Shown piece after piece: positions 1 to 10,320 of a stretch of 64,000 nucleotides of DNA; the stretch's first letter is position 1, and each line of letters starts with the position of its first letter. A model generated the notes under the pieces. That model made no database searches and had not been told where the DNA came from. It was given only the letters and a program-made list of their open reading frames with translations. Source of the DNA: Dyella sp. BiH032 (lineage in GTDB: Bacteria > Pseudomonadota > Gammaproteobacteria > Xanthomonadales > Rhodanobacteraceae); NCBI RefSeq assembly GCF_031954525.1, contig NZ_CP134867.1, forward strand, positions 4,931,956 to 4,995,955. Reading direction: 5' to 3'. A program made the position numbers and the translations under genes.

Positions 1-1
1 C

Positions 2-2065
2 GCCCTCGGCACGGATCGGCCTTGCATCGCGTTCCAGGCTGCCGGGATAGACGCTACCGAGCCGCCCCTGGGTTCGGTCGAGGAAATGGCGCGGCGCTAT
101 ATCGGCGAGTTGAAGGCGATCCAGCCGACCGGCCCCTACCATCTCGCCGGCCACTCGTTCGGCGGGCTGGTAGCCTTCGACATGGCCAGGCAGCTCACCG
201 AGCAGGGCGACGAGGTCGCCGACTTGCTGCTGCTCGACACCACGACCGTCGGCGGCCCGGGGCCGTCCGATATGCCCGCCGATGTCATGGCGCTGTACGA
301 GCTGGCCTATGTCGCGCACCGCTTCACCGGGCGCGCCATGCCAGGCGGATCGGTGGACGCGCTGGCCGGGCTGGATGCACAAACGCAGCGCACCCTGCTC
401 GCGGACGAGCTGCGCGGAAACGCGGGGAATGCGCTCGCCGGCGATTCGCTCGACGCCCTGGTCCGCGTGCATATGGCGAGCTTCGACGCGATGGTGGCTT
501 ACGAGCCCCGGTATTACACGGGACCGGTCGTGCTGTTCCGCGCACTTGGCGGTTTTCCCAGGCACGCCGTCCATCCTGCGCGTCGCCTGGAGCATCGCTT
601 CGACGAGCGAACCATGGGCTGGGACCGGCATTGTCCGCGTTTGTCGATCGTGGAGGTTCCCGGCGATCACTACGCCATGGTGCTTGCGCCCCACGCGCAG
701 ACCCTCGCCGAGGCGATGAACGCCCGCCTGCGTCCGACGCGCTATGAACTGACGCTCACCCGGCTGGCTGGCCGGCCCCTGGCGAAGGGCGAGGGACGTG
801 CGTTCGCCGCCACGCACGACAGCATCGTGTTCCATCCCGAACACGACGATTTCATCGAAGACCCTTATCCCATCCTCCGGCAGCTGCGGGCTCGCGAGCC
901 GGTCTACCGCATGACGGACGCATCCACCGGCGCGTCCGTGTGGTGGCTGACGCGCCATGCCGACGTCTCGGCCGCGCTGCGCGACAAGCGGCTTCTGCTG
1001 GATGGCCGCCATCTCCTGGGCGAAAGCACGCCTTCCGAGAAGAGCGGGGTGGTGACGATCATTTTCCAGCTCATCCGGCAGCGCTCCGGTCCTGCCGCGG
1101 ACTTCATCAACCAGGCCATGCTTTTCATCGACGGCGAGGCGCACCGACGCCTGCGCCATCTGATGAATCCCTTGTTCGACGCGGCGTCGGTGCGGCGCTG
1201 GCAAGCTTCCATCGATGAGCGGACGAACTATCTCGCCCGGCGTCTGCGCGATGCCGACCAGCCGGACATCATGCGGGATTTCGCCCTGGGCCTGCCCAGG
1301 CACGTGATGTTCGGCATGCTGGGTATTTCCGTTCGCGACGCGGAAGCGCTGGACGCGCTGGCGGGCGATGCCTTCCGCATCATCGAGGCGACCGCATTCG
1401 CCGGCGACCCCACCCGGGCCGAAAAAGCCATCGCCACGGTCATGGACTACCTGCGCGCCCACGTCGCCGAACGCCGCCGCACGCCGGCACGCGACGATCT
1501 GCTGGGGCATCTGCTGGACGTGCGTGCGAATGGCGACCGCCTGTCGGACGAAGATCTCGCGGCGAACTGCTCGCTACTGCTGCTTGCGGGCACCGAAGTG
1601 CTGTCCTATGCGATCGGCAACGGCGTGCTCGCGCTGCTCAGGCATCCGGACCAGCACGAACGCTTGCGTCGCCAGCCCGAGCTGGTGGATTCGGCCATCG
1701 AGGAGCTGCTGCGGTACGACGGCCCCATGCGCACGAACATCCGCGTCGCGGCCGAAGATCTAACGATTGGCGACCGGCTCGTGCGCCGCGGCGAACCGGT
1801 CGTGCTCGACCTGGGTGCGGCCAATCGCGATCCGGCCATGTTTCCGCATCCCGACCGGCTCGATCTCGCGCGGCCGATCCGGCAGCTCACCGCATTCGGC
1901 CAGGGCGTGCATTACTGCCTGGGCGCGCCGCTGGCCAGGCTGCAGATGCGCAGCGCGCTACTGGCGCTGTGCCAGCTTCGCTTCGAACGAGTTCCCGGCC
2001 AGCTGGTCTGGGAAAAGAGCAGCGTCGTGCGCCGCCTGCAACGGTTCGGCGTCCGTTTCAGCTGA
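2..2065 (+). CDS. C-terminal part of an NRPS/PKS-type megasynthase: thioesterase fused to cytochrome P450 (5' end outside window)
   Basis: The reading frame is open from base 2 without a stop, so the gene starts upstream of the window. The first ~240 codons are a type I thioesterase that would release a carrier-bound peptide or polyketide: the [14 protein letters not shown] nucleophile elbow, an LLLLD acid strand and a GDHYAM histidine are all visible. After a short linker a complete P450 of about 410 residues begins near base 830. It has the ExxR motif in EELLRYDGP and the haem-thiolate signature [12 protein letters not shown]. The I-helix reads [14 protein letters not shown]: the acidic residue is present, but the usual following threonine is valine. 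No carrier domain separates the two parts. The stop overlaps convergent ttcA by 8 bp. Fusion of a P450 behind a thioesterase is unusual; in-line oxidation of the product is inference. Confidence 0.85.
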   Translation, partial: ALGTDRPCIAFQAAGIDATEPPLGSVEEMARRYIGELKAIQPTGPYHLAGHSFGGLVAFDMARQLTEQGDEVADLLLLDTTTVGGPGPSDMPADVMALYELAYVAHRFTGRAMPGGSVDALAGLDAQTQRTLLADELRGNAGNALAGDSLDALVRVHMASFDAMVAYEPRYYTGPVVLFRALGGFPRHAVHPARRLEHRFDERTMGWDRHCPRLSIVEVPGDHYAMVLAPHAQTLAEAMNARLRPTRYELTLTRLAGRPLAKGEGRAFAATHDSIVFHPEHDDFIEDPYPILRQLRAREPVYRMTDASTGASVWWLTRHADVSAALRDKRLLLDGRHLLGESTPSEKSGVVTIIFQLIRQRSGPAADFINQAMLFIDGEAHRRLRHLMNPLFDAASVRRWQASIDERTNYLARRLRDADQPDIMRDFALGLPRHVMFGMLGISVRDAEALDALAGDAFRIIEATAFAGDPTRAEKAIATVMDYLRAHVAERRRTPARDDLLGHLLDVRANGDRLSDEDLAANCSLLLLAGTEVLSYAIGNGVLALLRHPDQHERLRRQPELVDSAIEELLRYDGPMRTNIRVAAEDLTIGDRLVRRGEPVVLDLGAANRDPAMFPHPDRLDLARPIRQLTAFGQGVHYCLGAPLARLQMRSALLALCQLRFERVPGQLVWEKSSVVRRLQRFGVRFS

Positions 2066-2942
2066 GCGCGGCTTCGTCATCGGCGGGCGCACCGGCTAGC
2101 CATTGGTGCGCGTCCGCGCGGGCCGCGCCTTCGCGCGAGCCGAGCGAGGCGAAATCGAACAGGTGGCGGTCGGCCAGCTGGGAAGGCGCCACCGAACCGA
2201 GCGCGCGGAACATAGTTTCGCTGCGGCCCGGATACTGCTTTTCCCAATCCTCCAGCATGCGCTTGACCACCTTGCGCTGCAGGTTCTCCTGCGAGCCGCA
2301 CAGGTTGCACGGGATGATCGGGAACTGCCGCTGCCCGGCGTATTCGGCGATGTCGCTTTCCTTGCAGTACGCCAGCGGGCGAATCACCACGTGGCGTCCA
2401 TCGTCCGAGCGCAGCTTCGGCGGCATCGCCTTCAGGCTGGCCTGATAGAACAGGTTGAGGAAGAACGTGCCGAGGATGTCGTCGCGATGGTGGCCTAGCG
2501 CGATCTTGGTGATGCCGTTGGCCGCCGCCCAGGTGTACAGCGCGCCGCGCCGCAGGCGCGAGCACAGGCTGCACATGGTCTTCCCTTCCGGAATCACGCG
2601 CGTGACGGTGCTGTAGGTGTCCTGCTCGATGATGTGGAACGGCACGCCGCGCGCGGTGAGGTAGTCCGGCAGCACGTGTTCCGGGAAGCCAGGCTGCTTC
2701 TGGTCCAGGTTCACCGCGATCAGCTCGAAATGCACCGGCGCCTTGGCCTGCAGGGACAGCAGGACGTCCAGCAACGTGTACGAATCCTTGCCGCCGGAGA
2801 GGCAGACCATCACCTTGTCGCCCTCTTCGATCATGTTGAAGTCGGCGATGGCCTGGCCGACCTGGTGACGCAGGCGCTTGGCCAGCTTGGCGGCCTCGTA
2901 CTGCTGCTTGCGATGGGCGTCGGGCTGGACGGACATAGGCAT
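2058..2942 (-). CDS. ttcA: tRNA 2-thiocytidine(32) synthetase TtcA
   Basis: TtcA is an ATP-dependent enzyme with an iron-sulfur cluster that thiolates cytidine 32 in several tRNAs. The 294-residue protein has the PP-loop SGGKDS at residues 49-54, a first CxxC in [11 protein letters not shown] (about residue 125) and a second in IPCNLCGSQ (about residue 212); these cysteines bind the cluster in the family. The sequence is TtcA-like along its whole length, including [16 protein letters not shown] second ATG lies two codons inside (MSVQPD) and may be the true start. It stands alone, convergent with the P450 fusion gene, and looks intact. Confidence 0.97.
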   Translation of the reverse strand: MPMSVQPDAHRKQQYEAAKLAKRLRHQVGQAIADFNMIEEGDKVMVCLSGGKDSYTLLDVLLSLQAKAPVHFELIAVNLDQKQPGFPEHVLPDYLTARGVPFHIIEQDTYSTVTRVIPEGKTMCSLCSRLRRGALYTWAAANGITKIALGHHRDDILGTFFLNLFYQASLKAMPPKLRSDDGRHVVIRPLAYCKESDIAEYAGQRQFPIIPCNLCGSQENLQRKVVKRMLEDWEKQYPGRSETMFRALGSVAPSQLADRHLFDFASLGSREGAARADAHQWLAGAPADDEAALS

Positions 2943-3046
2943 GGATCGTGCGTAACGCGGGAAGGCCGGCCATTGTAGCGGCCCGCGCCGCCCGGGGTCC
3001 GGCGGGGTTACACTCGGCTACCGTCCTTCTTCCGTCGCCGCCGCCC

Positions 3047-3253
3047 ATGCAGGTCCAGGATCCCGCCGAGATTGCCCACTTGCTGGCCGAACTGCGCGTG
3101 GAGCACCGCGACCTGGACGTGGCCATCGAGGCTCTTTCCAGCGCCATCGGCCGCGACGAGCTGCAGCTGACCCGCATGAAGAAGCGCAAATTGTTGCTGA
3201 AAGACGCCATCGCCCGCCTGGAAAGCAAGCTGATCCCCGATCTCGACGCCTGA
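3047..3253 (+). CDS. YdcH/DUF465-family small protein
   Basis: This is a 68-residue, highly charged, probably all-helical protein. The segment RDELQLTRMKKRKLLLKD, followed by the end of a helical hairpin, matches the DUF465 (YdcH) family of short coiled-coil proteins of unknown function. I chose the ATG at 3047 because the upstream part of the open frame reads through GC-rich leader sequence with no family similarity, and 68 residues is the family's usual length. It lies 15 bp before the downstream acetyltransferase gene and is likely co-transcribed with it. Its biochemical role is unknown. Confidence 0.8.
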   Translation: MQVQDPAEIAHLLAELRVEHRDLDVAIEALSSAIGRDELQLTRMKKRKLLLKDAIARLESKLIPDLDA

Positions 3254-3268
3254 CGCGTCCCCGCCGGA

Positions 3269-3871
3269 ATGCCCATGCCCACGCTGGAACCGACCCGCCT
3301 GGAGGACAGTCACGTCCTCCTCGAACCCTTGTGCCCCGAACACGCCCCCGACCTGGAGGCCGCTGCGGCCGACGGCGAGCTGTGGAAGCTCTGGTTTACC
3401 AGCGCGCCCGCGCCCGGCCAGGCCGCCGCCTATATCGAGGCGGCGCTGGCCGGCCAGGCCAAGGGTGCGATGCTGCCGTTCGCCGTCCGCGAGAAAACCA
3501 GCGGCGAGATCGTGGGCACCACCCGCTATTACGACTTCGCGCCCGAACTGCCGCGCATCGCCATCGGCTACACCTGGTACGCCAAGCGCTGGCAGAAAAG
3601 CCACCTCAACACCGCCTGTAAGCGCCTGCTGCTGGGGCATGCCTTCGACGCGCTCGGCTGCGTCGCGGTGGAGTTCCACACCGACGGCCGCAACCAGGAT
3701 TCGCAGCGCGCGATCGAGCGGCTCGGCGCGCACCGCGACGGCGTGCTGCGCGCCCACAAGCGGCGCCCGGATGGCAGTCTTCGCGACACGGTGTGCTACA
3801 GCATCCTCGCCTCGGAGTGGCCCGACGTCTCGCGATGGCTGGCGATGCGGCAGGAGCGGCTCGCCTCCTGA
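3269..3871 (+). CDS. GNAT-family N-acetyltransferase (RimJ/RimL-like)
   Basis: This 200-residue protein has the layout of RimJ/RimL-type acetyltransferases. An N-terminal strand reads RLEDSHVLLEPLCPEH, the core has IVGTTRYYDF and RIAIGYTWYAKRWQ (central beta strand), and the acetyl-CoA region leads into RNQDSQRAIERLGAHRDGVLR. That last motif is typical of enzymes acetylating protein N-termini or small amines. The substrate cannot be told from sequence. ATGs at 3269 and 3275 are both possible starts. It follows the YdcH-like gene closely, and a DUF218 protein gene follows it. Confidence 0.85.
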   Translation: MPMPTLEPTRLEDSHVLLEPLCPEHAPDLEAAAADGELWKLWFTSAPAPGQAAAYIEAALAGQAKGAMLPFAVREKTSGEIVGTTRYYDFAPELPRIAIGYTWYAKRWQKSHLNTACKRLLLGHAFDALGCVAVEFHTDGRNQDSQRAIERLGAHRDGVLRAHKRRPDGSLRDTVCYSILASEWPDVSRWLAMRQERLAS

Positions 3872-3907
3872 CCGGCGGCGCCCGCGGGCGGCCTCGGGCT
3901 CGCCCGC

Positions 3908-4576
3908 ATGCCGCCACGCGGCCCGCGCATGCTCGCGGCTTTCCGCCACGGCATGCCGTTTCGCATGGACATGCGCACCCGCCTCTCCCTCTCCCGTCGT
4001 CGCCGCCGCCTGCGCTTCATGCTGCGCCTTGGCGGCTTCGGCTTGCTGCTGTGGATGATCTGCGCGCTTGCCATCGCCGTTGCCGGCCTGAACACCCGGC
4101 CGGCGCGCACGGCTGACCTGGCGCTGGTCCTCGGCAACACGGTCGGCCCTGGCAATCGCCCCCTGCCCCGCCTGCGCGTCCGGCTTGAAGCGGCGCTGGC
4201 GCTATACCGGCAAGGCGGTTGCCGCACGATCATGGTCAGCGGCGGAGTAGAAGCGGATGGCCGCGACGAGGCGGCTGGCATGGAGCGGTGGCTGGTCGAG
4301 CATGGCGTGCCCGCCGGCGCCATCGTCGAAGATCCGCATGGCGACAACACCCGCGCCTCGGCGCGCCACGCGCGGGACTGGCTGGCCGCGCACGGGCAGC
4401 GCAGCGTGGTGGTGGTGTCGCAGTACTTCCATTTGCCGCGGGCGCGGCTGGCGGTGCGGCAGGAGGGATTGGTGGATGCCGGCGGGATCTATGCGCGGCA
4501 GCTGTTCCTGCGCGATGCGTATTCGAGCCTGCGGGAAGTGCTGGGGTATGTCGCGTATGGGATGAGGCTTGCGTGA
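3908..4576 (+). CDS. DUF218/YdcF-ElyC-SanA-like membrane-anchored protein
   Basis: An arginine-rich N-terminus is followed by one transmembrane helix (FGLLLWMICALAIAVAGL) and a periplasmic DUF218 domain: DLALVLGNTVGPGNRPLPRL, TIMVSGGVEADGRDEA, GDNTRASARHARDWL and VVVSQYFHLPRARLA are the conserved blocks. Family members such as ElyC and SanA act in envelope and peptidoglycan integrity, but the reaction is not established. In-frame ATGs at 3953 and 3965 sit closer to the membrane segment and may be the real start. It is the last gene of a short plus-strand run. Confidence 0.82.
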   Translation: MPPRGPRMLAAFRHGMPFRMDMRTRLSLSRRRRRLRFMLRLGGFGLLLWMICALAIAVAGLNTRPARTADLALVLGNTVGPGNRPLPRLRVRLEAALALYRQGGCRTIMVSGGVEADGRDEAAGMERWLVEHGVPAGAIVEDPHGDNTRASARHARDWLAAHGQRSVVVVSQYFHLPRARLAVRQEGLVDAGGIYARQLFLRDAYSSLREVLGYVAYGMRLA

Positions 4577-4663
4577 TGCACGGCCGTCTTCGGGTGAGGA
4601 GGAGCGCCTTCGACAGAAGCGGTGGTGAAAGGCAGCGCACGGGTGTTGGTTTCCCGCTTCTCC

Positions 4664-4712
4664 GCTCCGTAGGTCCCCTCACCCCAACCCTCTCCCCGGA
4701 GGGGAGAGGGAG
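4664..4712. repeat. Dispersed intergenic hairpin repeat (copy 1)
   Basis: The sequence CGCTCCGTAGGT is followed by CCCCTCACCCCAACC and the palindrome CTCTCCCCGGAGGGGAGAG. An almost identical block occurs at 55836-55887 and a shorter inverted one at 49591-49626. It lies between two convergent genes, so it may act as a terminator hairpin or be a REP-like repeat. Confidence 0.75.
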
Positions 4713-4723
4713 TCGGAGTGCGG

Positions 4724-6439
4724 TTACTTGGTAGGCTGCGGCAGGCCCAGCACGTCCAGGCCCTGCTCGAACACGACGTCGACCGGGATCTTCGCGCCTT
4801 CCAGCTTCTTCAGGTCGCCGGCCAATTCGGCGTCGACGTTGCCCATCCCATCCGTGAGCTGTTTGGCCGCGTCGTAGTCGCCATCGCCCTGGATGGTCAG
4901 CAGCTTGGCGGACAGCGCATTCATCGCCGCAGTCATCTTGTCGAAGTCCACGCGATAGCGGCCGGTGGTGGCGTCGCGGCTGAAAGCACCCTGCTGCTTG
5001 AAGAAATTGAAGCGCACCATGTTCGCCTTCGCATGCGCGTCGCTCGCGCCGAAGCGCACCGAGCGCAGGATGCCGGCCAGGAAGGTGACGTAGTTGTCCA
5101 TCAGCTTGGCTTTGTCCAGCTCGCCCTTCTCGGCCAGCTTGGTAACCATGTACAGGCCGAGGATGTCGGCCTTGCCTTCCTCGAAGCTCGACGCCTGGTC
5201 CTTCAGCGCACCGCGCACCAGGCCCTTGCCGGTGAGCGTGTTCTTGATGCCGAGACCATGCGCCACTTCGTGGAACATGGTGTTCTCGAAGAACGCATCG
5301 AAGGTGAGGTGCGACTGCTGGTCGGCGGCGATCAACTCCTTCGCGATCGGCAGCATGATCTTGTCGAACTTCGCCTGCATCACGTTCTCCAGCTGCAGGC
5401 GGCGCGTACCCTTCTTGAGCTGGACTTCTTCGTCGTTGGGCAGGTTGATGGCGATGGTCTTGGCGCCGACGTTGGCATCGCCCGCGTAGTACACAGCAAA
5501 GTAGGCATTGAGATCGGCGTCGGAGCCGGGCTTCTCGGCCTTGTACTTCGCATCCACCGGCAGCTCGCGCTGCAGTTCCGGCAGGTATTTCACGAAGCGT
5601 GCGAGCTTCTCGCTCCAGGCCTGGTCCTTCACCAGCACATAGCTTTCGTAGCTGGCCTTGTAGCCGAACAGCTGGTCTTCGTAGGTTTCGATCGGGCCGA
5701 TCACGATGTCGACCGGGTTCTTCTTCATCGCCATCCAGGCGAAGTCGCTCTTGCGGTATTCGTCGCTGAGCAGCGCGTCGGCGCGCAGCTTCAGGTAGTC
5801 GGCGAAATCCTTGTCGGCGGAAAGCCCGGCCGCCTCGCGCAGCAGGCCGGCGGCCTTCTCGAGATCCGCCTTGTAGGCCTCATGGAACGGCAAGGTCGCC
5901 AGCTTGCCCTGCGCATCGCGGCGCAACAGGGTGTAGAGCGATGCCTTGTCCTTCAGGTCGGCCTGCTCGAACTCGTCCTTGCTCATGTCCGCCGGATAGA
6001 ACTGCACGCCCGGCGGGCGCGGACCGACGCCGGCGACGAAGGGCTGATCCTCGTGCAGGCGGTCCCAGGGGCCGTAGTTGATCTCGGCGTAGCGGTGCGT
6101 TTCCTCGTCGGGGATGCGCTTCATCAGCGCGTCCTTGTCGCCCCAGGATTGCTGCCAGTACAGGCTGTTGGTGACGTCCGCGGCCTGCACCAGCAGGGCG
6201 ATCATGCGCTTGTGCTTGTCGTCGAAGCCCGACAGGTCGGCGCTTAGCTTCACCGTCGCGTAGTCGCCCATGCGCTGCTTCGCCAGATCCGCATCGGTGG
6301 ACGGCGGCGCCGGTTGCGTGGGCGCGGCGGAAGCGGACGCCGCCGGCTTCGGTTCCGCTGGCGCGGCGGCTTCCTGATGGGAGGAACCGCAGCCGGCGAG
6401 GGCGGCGGCGAGGCTCAGGGCGAGCAGGCGATGGCGCAT
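4724..6439 (-). CDS. M49-like (dipeptidyl-peptidase III-related) metallopeptidase lipoprotein
   Basis: The 571-residue protein begins with a lipoprotein signal (MRHRLLALSLAAALAGC) and an Ala/Pro-rich spacer. It has a zinc motif HEVAH at residues 390-394 and, 26 residues on, EEGKAD (420-425), matching the HExxH plus ExxxAD pattern of the bacterial M49-like branch; classical dipeptidyl-peptidase III has the longer HEXXXH spacing. It is probably an outer-membrane-anchored periplasmic peptidase. I chose the ATG at 6439 because GAGGAA lies 8-10 bases upstream and the lipobox then sits correctly. An in-frame ATG at 6469 is less likely. It is transcribed alone, with 15-bp tandem repeats just upstream. 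Confidence 0.85.
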   Translation of the reverse strand: MRHRLLALSLAAALAGCGSSHQEAAAPAEPKPAASASAAPTQPAPPSTDADLAKQRMGDYATVKLSADLSGFDDKHKRMIALLVQAADVTNSLYWQQSWGDKDALMKRIPDEETHRYAEINYGPWDRLHEDQPFVAGVGPRPPGVQFYPADMSKDEFEQADLKDKASLYTLLRRDAQGKLATLPFHEAYKADLEKAAGLLREAAGLSADKDFADYLKLRADALLSDEYRKSDFAWMAMKKNPVDIVIGPIETYEDQLFGYKASYESYVLVKDQAWSEKLARFVKYLPELQRELPVDAKYKAEKPGSDADLNAYFAVYYAGDANVGAKTIAINLPNDEEVQLKKGTRRLQLENVMQAKFDKIMLPIAKELIAADQQSHLTFDAFFENTMFHEVAHGLGIKNTLTGKGLVRGALKDQASSFEEGKADILGLYMVTKLAEKGELDKAKLMDNYVTFLAGILRSVRFGASDAHAKANMVRFNFFKQQGAFSRDATTGRYRVDFDKMTAAMNALSAKLLTIQGDGDYDAAKQLTDGMGNVDAELAGDLKKLEGAKIPVDVVFEQGLDVLGLPQPTK

Positions 6440-6471
6440 GGGGTCTTCCTCGTTTACGGAAGGCGCCATGT

Positions 6472-6516
6472 TATATGCCCCGGGGGTATATGGCCTGGGG
6501 CTATATGGCCCCGGGG
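6472..6516. repeat. Three tandem 15-bp repeats upstream of the M49-like gene
   Basis: Three consecutive 15-base units read TATATGCCCCGGGGG, TATATGGCCTGGGGC and TATATGGCCCCGGGG. They lie 33 bases upstream of the metallopeptidase start and 34 bases from the end of the ABC permease gene. The alternating AT core and GC arms could serve as a regulator site, but no family is recognised. Confidence 0.8.
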
Positions 6517-6549
6517 CCGCCACGTCCCCGGAGCCACGCCACCGGTGCG

Positions 6550-7751
6550 TCAGCCGGAAATCGCCAGTCGCTCCGAGCGGTACAAGTGCGCCGTGATCAG
6601 CGTGGCGGCCAGCGCCGCGGCCAGCGTTCCGCCCAGACAGAACAACACCTGCTGCGGTGCCACGCCATCGCCGCGCAGTGCGCCCATCACACCCAGGTGC
6701 TGGCCCAGCAGGGGCACGGCGTACATCCAGGCCTTGGCTTTGATCGGGAACACCGACATCAGCAGGCTCGGCACGATCGGCACGAACATCAGCAGCGACA
6801 CGTACATCTGCGCCTCGCGGTAGCTCTTGGCGAAGGCCGCCACCAGCGTCTGCAAGGCGGCGGTGAGCATCACCAGCGGCAGCATCAGCAAAAACACGGT
6901 GCCGGCGAACCGCAAGCCGAGGTTCAACTCCATGCCGAGCTTGTCCACCGGCACGAACGGCCCCAGCACCGCGAAGGCGGCCAACGTAATCACCAGGCTG
7001 GCGCAGGAGAAGGTGCAGATCGCTGCCAGCTTCCCCGCCAGGATCTTCCAGCGCGGCACCGGGTTGGCGAACAGCGGCTCCAGCGATTGCCGTTCGCGCT
7101 CGCCGGCGGTCAGGTCGATCGCCAAGTACATGCCACCCAGGAAGATGGTGACCACGAAGAAGTACGGCAGCATGTTGAACATCAGTACGCCGCGCGCCTG
7201 TGCCGTGGCCTGGTCGCGCCGCGCCACGCTGATCGGCCACGCCGTGCCGGGCGAGAGTCCGCGCGCCACCAGGCGCATCGCGCCCTGCTGCCGGGCATAG
7301 CCTTCCACGATCTTGCTCACGCGCTCCACCGCGGTGTTGGCATCGCGCTGCGAGGAATCGAAGATCACCTCCACCTGTACCACTTCGCCCTTGCGCCAGG
7401 CCTGGGCGTAGTCGTCGCCGATGCGTACCACTACGTCGGTGTCCTGCCGCCGCACGGCCTGTTCGGGGTTGGCAATGGCCGGTTGCGGCACGATGCCGCC
7501 GGCCTTCAGCGCATCGACCAGGTTGGGCGCGCGCTCTGCGCCGATCACCGGCACTTTCAGCGGTTGCTCGGCCTTGTCCAGTTCGCGGTTGAGGATGGAA
7601 CCGAGCAGCAGCGAGAAGATCAGCGGCCCCACCAGGGGCCCGGTGAGCAGGGCGGTGACGATGGTGCGGCGGTCGCGCAGGTTTTCGCGCACCTCCTTCA
7701 GGAACACGGTGAGAAACGCGCTGGCGCGCTTGGCCTTGACGGTCGTGGCGT

Positions 7752-7755
<4 letters not shown>
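6550..7755 (-). CDS. ABC-2 type exporter permease (NatB-like)
   Basis: This 401-residue membrane protein has one N-terminal transmembrane helix (ALLTGPLVGPLIFSLLLGSI), a large extracytoplasmic domain, and about five C-terminal helices beginning at MLPYFFVVTIFLGGMYLAID. The conserved ABC-2 block DLTAGERERQSLEPLFANPV identifies the NatB/CcmB-like family. The ATG overlaps the stop of the ATPase gene in ATGA, so the two are translationally coupled. NatAB exports sodium in Bacillus; the substrate here cannot be deduced. It is the third gene of a hydrolase-natA-natB operon. Confidence 0.9.
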
Positions 7756-8482
<727 letters not shown>

Positions 8483-8486
<4 letters not shown>

Positions 8487-10057
8487 GGCGAAGCTCCGTT
8501 GAAATCGATGAACATGGGCGTGGCGCGCAGGCGGTCCAGGCACTTGGCGTCGAGCTTCGCCGGTGCCAGGTCTTCCACGAAATGCTTGACCAGCTCCGGC
8601 GCGCAGCCGGCCGCGATGACGTTGTGGCCCTGCCCCTTGAGCACGAAATGGCGCGCGTTGGAGAGCCCCTTGAGTACTTCGTCGCCGTAGGCAGGCGGCG
8701 TGACCGGGTCGTATTCGCCGGAGAACAGCAGGGTGGGCTTGTCGCTCTTGATGGGCTGATGGAAATCGGCCGGCCGCGTGCCCTTCGGCCACACCGAACA
8801 GACGGCCTGCAAGGTGTCGACCATGCGCGTGCCGAGCATGGAATGCGCATCCTGCGGACGCGGCGTGAACAGGTCGGCGTCCTCGCTGCAGATGACCGAG
8901 GACTGCATGCCGCCGTTCATCGTGTCGGAGAGATCGCCCGAGAGCAGCTTGGCCTGCCCCAGCAGCGGGCCGACGTCCCCATGCGCGGCCGCGTCGATCG
9001 ACACCGGCAGCAGCGCGGCCGTCACCGGCGAATAGGCGAACATGCGCACCACGCTGGCCAGCGAGTACTCGCTGAGCACGCGCTGCACCGACTGGTAGTT
9101 CTGCGGATCACGGAAGCTGACCTTGTGCGGGTTGGCGCGCAGCGCGTCGCGCAGCTGGTAAAGCGTCTGGTATGGATCGCCGAAGCGCTCGTGGCAGGCC
9201 TTGTCCGCCACGCAGCGCGCGAACTGCGCCTTGAGCGCGTGCTCCAGGTTCTGCGCGAAGTCTTCGCCCAGCACCAGGGCGTTGGGCACCACGCCATCGA
9301 GCACCACGCTGCGCACCGCGTCAGGATGACGCATCAGGTATTGCTGCGCCATGCGCGTGCCGTAGGAGACGCCGACCAGGTCGAAGGTCGGCGCGCCGAG
9401 TGCCTGGCGCACGTCTTCCAGGTCTTGCACCGCCACGGTGGTGGTGTAGAAGCGCGGGTCGGCCTTGCCCTCCAGTTCCTTGACGCAATGCGCGGCTTCA
9501 TCGCGCAGCCTGGCCGCGTCGAAACCGCCTTCGTCGTCGCCGGCCTTGGCTTCTTCCGGCTTGCAGGTGAGCGGATTGGAGCCGCCCGTGCCGCGCTGGT
9601 CGAGCAGCAGTACGTGGCGATGCGCCAGCAACGGCTGCAGCGCGGACGCGACGCCGGGCCAGCTTTCCGTCGCGGCTTGGCCGGGCCCGCCGGCGAGCAG
9701 CACCAGCATGTCCTTGCTCGCCACCTGCGCGCCGCTGCGGATGATGCCGAGCTTGAGCTTGATCTTGCGGCTGTGCGGATCGTCGCGGTTTTCCGGTACC
9801 TCGAACGGCGCGCACCACGCCGCGGTCGAAAGCCCGCTGTTCGGCTGCCCCAGCTCGCAGGGCGTCAGCGTGAGCGAGCCCAGTGTCCAGGTTTCCGGCT
9901 TGGCCGGTGCGCTCGGCGCGGCGGCCGTGGCGGATGCGTCGGCGGCGGCGTTGTCCTCGCTGCGATCGCCGCGCGCGTGGAACTGGTTCCACGCCAGCGC
10001 CCCCAGCCCCAGTGCGACGGCGGCGATGCGCACTACGGTGCGTCCCTTGATAGCCAT
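8483..10057 (-). CDS. Secreted alpha/beta hydrolase with TAP-like C-terminal domain
   Basis: The 524-residue protein starts with an uncleaved anchor or signal (RTVVRIAAVALGLGALAW), a spacer, then an alpha/beta hydrolase fold. The oxyanion block is LVLLAGGPGQAA, followed by LLLDQRGTGGSNPL, the nucleophile elbow GVSYGTRMAQQY and a C-terminal TAP-like region (LLFSGEYDPVTPP, GQGHNVIAAGCAP) supplying Asp and His. Relatives are prolyl or tripeptidyl aminopeptidases. It is the first gene of a three-gene operon with a NatAB exporter, overlapping natA by 4 bp. A peptide substrate is inferred from the family. Confidence 0.88.
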
Positions 10058-10113
10058 GTGCTTGCGTACCCCTCGATCGTGAGCCTCGCGGCCCGTCTTT
10101 CCCCGTGATGCTT

Positions 10114-10320
10114 TCAGGTCCCCGCCTCGCCGTCCGGCCGGAAGATCGCCTCGATCGGCTGCTCGAACAACCGCGCGATCTTGAAGGCCAGCGGCAGGCT
10201 GGGGTCGTATTTGCCGGTCTCGATGGCGTTGACCGTCTGGCGCGAGACGTCCAGCCGTGCGGCCAGATCGGCCTGCGACCAGGCGCGCTCCGCGCGCAGT
10301 TCGCGTACCCGGTTCTCCAT
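10114..10320 (-). CDS. XRE-family transcriptional regulator (short, HTH only)
   Basis: The 68-residue protein is almost entirely a helix-turn-helix domain: VRELRAERAWSQADLAARLD, then VSRQTVNAIETGKYDPSLPL and a short tail. It resembles small YozG-type repressors that pair with a membrane protein. Its ATG overlaps the stop of the upstream membrane-protein gene by one base (TGATG), so the two are coupled. The shared promoter carries two palindromes (10969-11028) that fit a dimeric HTH repressor; autorepression is inferred. Confidence 0.9.
   Translation of the reverse strand: MENRVRELRAERAWSQADLAARLDVSRQTVNAIETGKYDPSLPLAFKIARLFEQPIEAIFRPDGEAGT

Noticed and set aside
6440..7240. N-terminal extension of the M49-like protein by about 267 codons
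   Set aside because: It overlaps the ABC permease antisense and lacks family similarity, and the lipoprotein signal begins at 6439 after a ribosome site.
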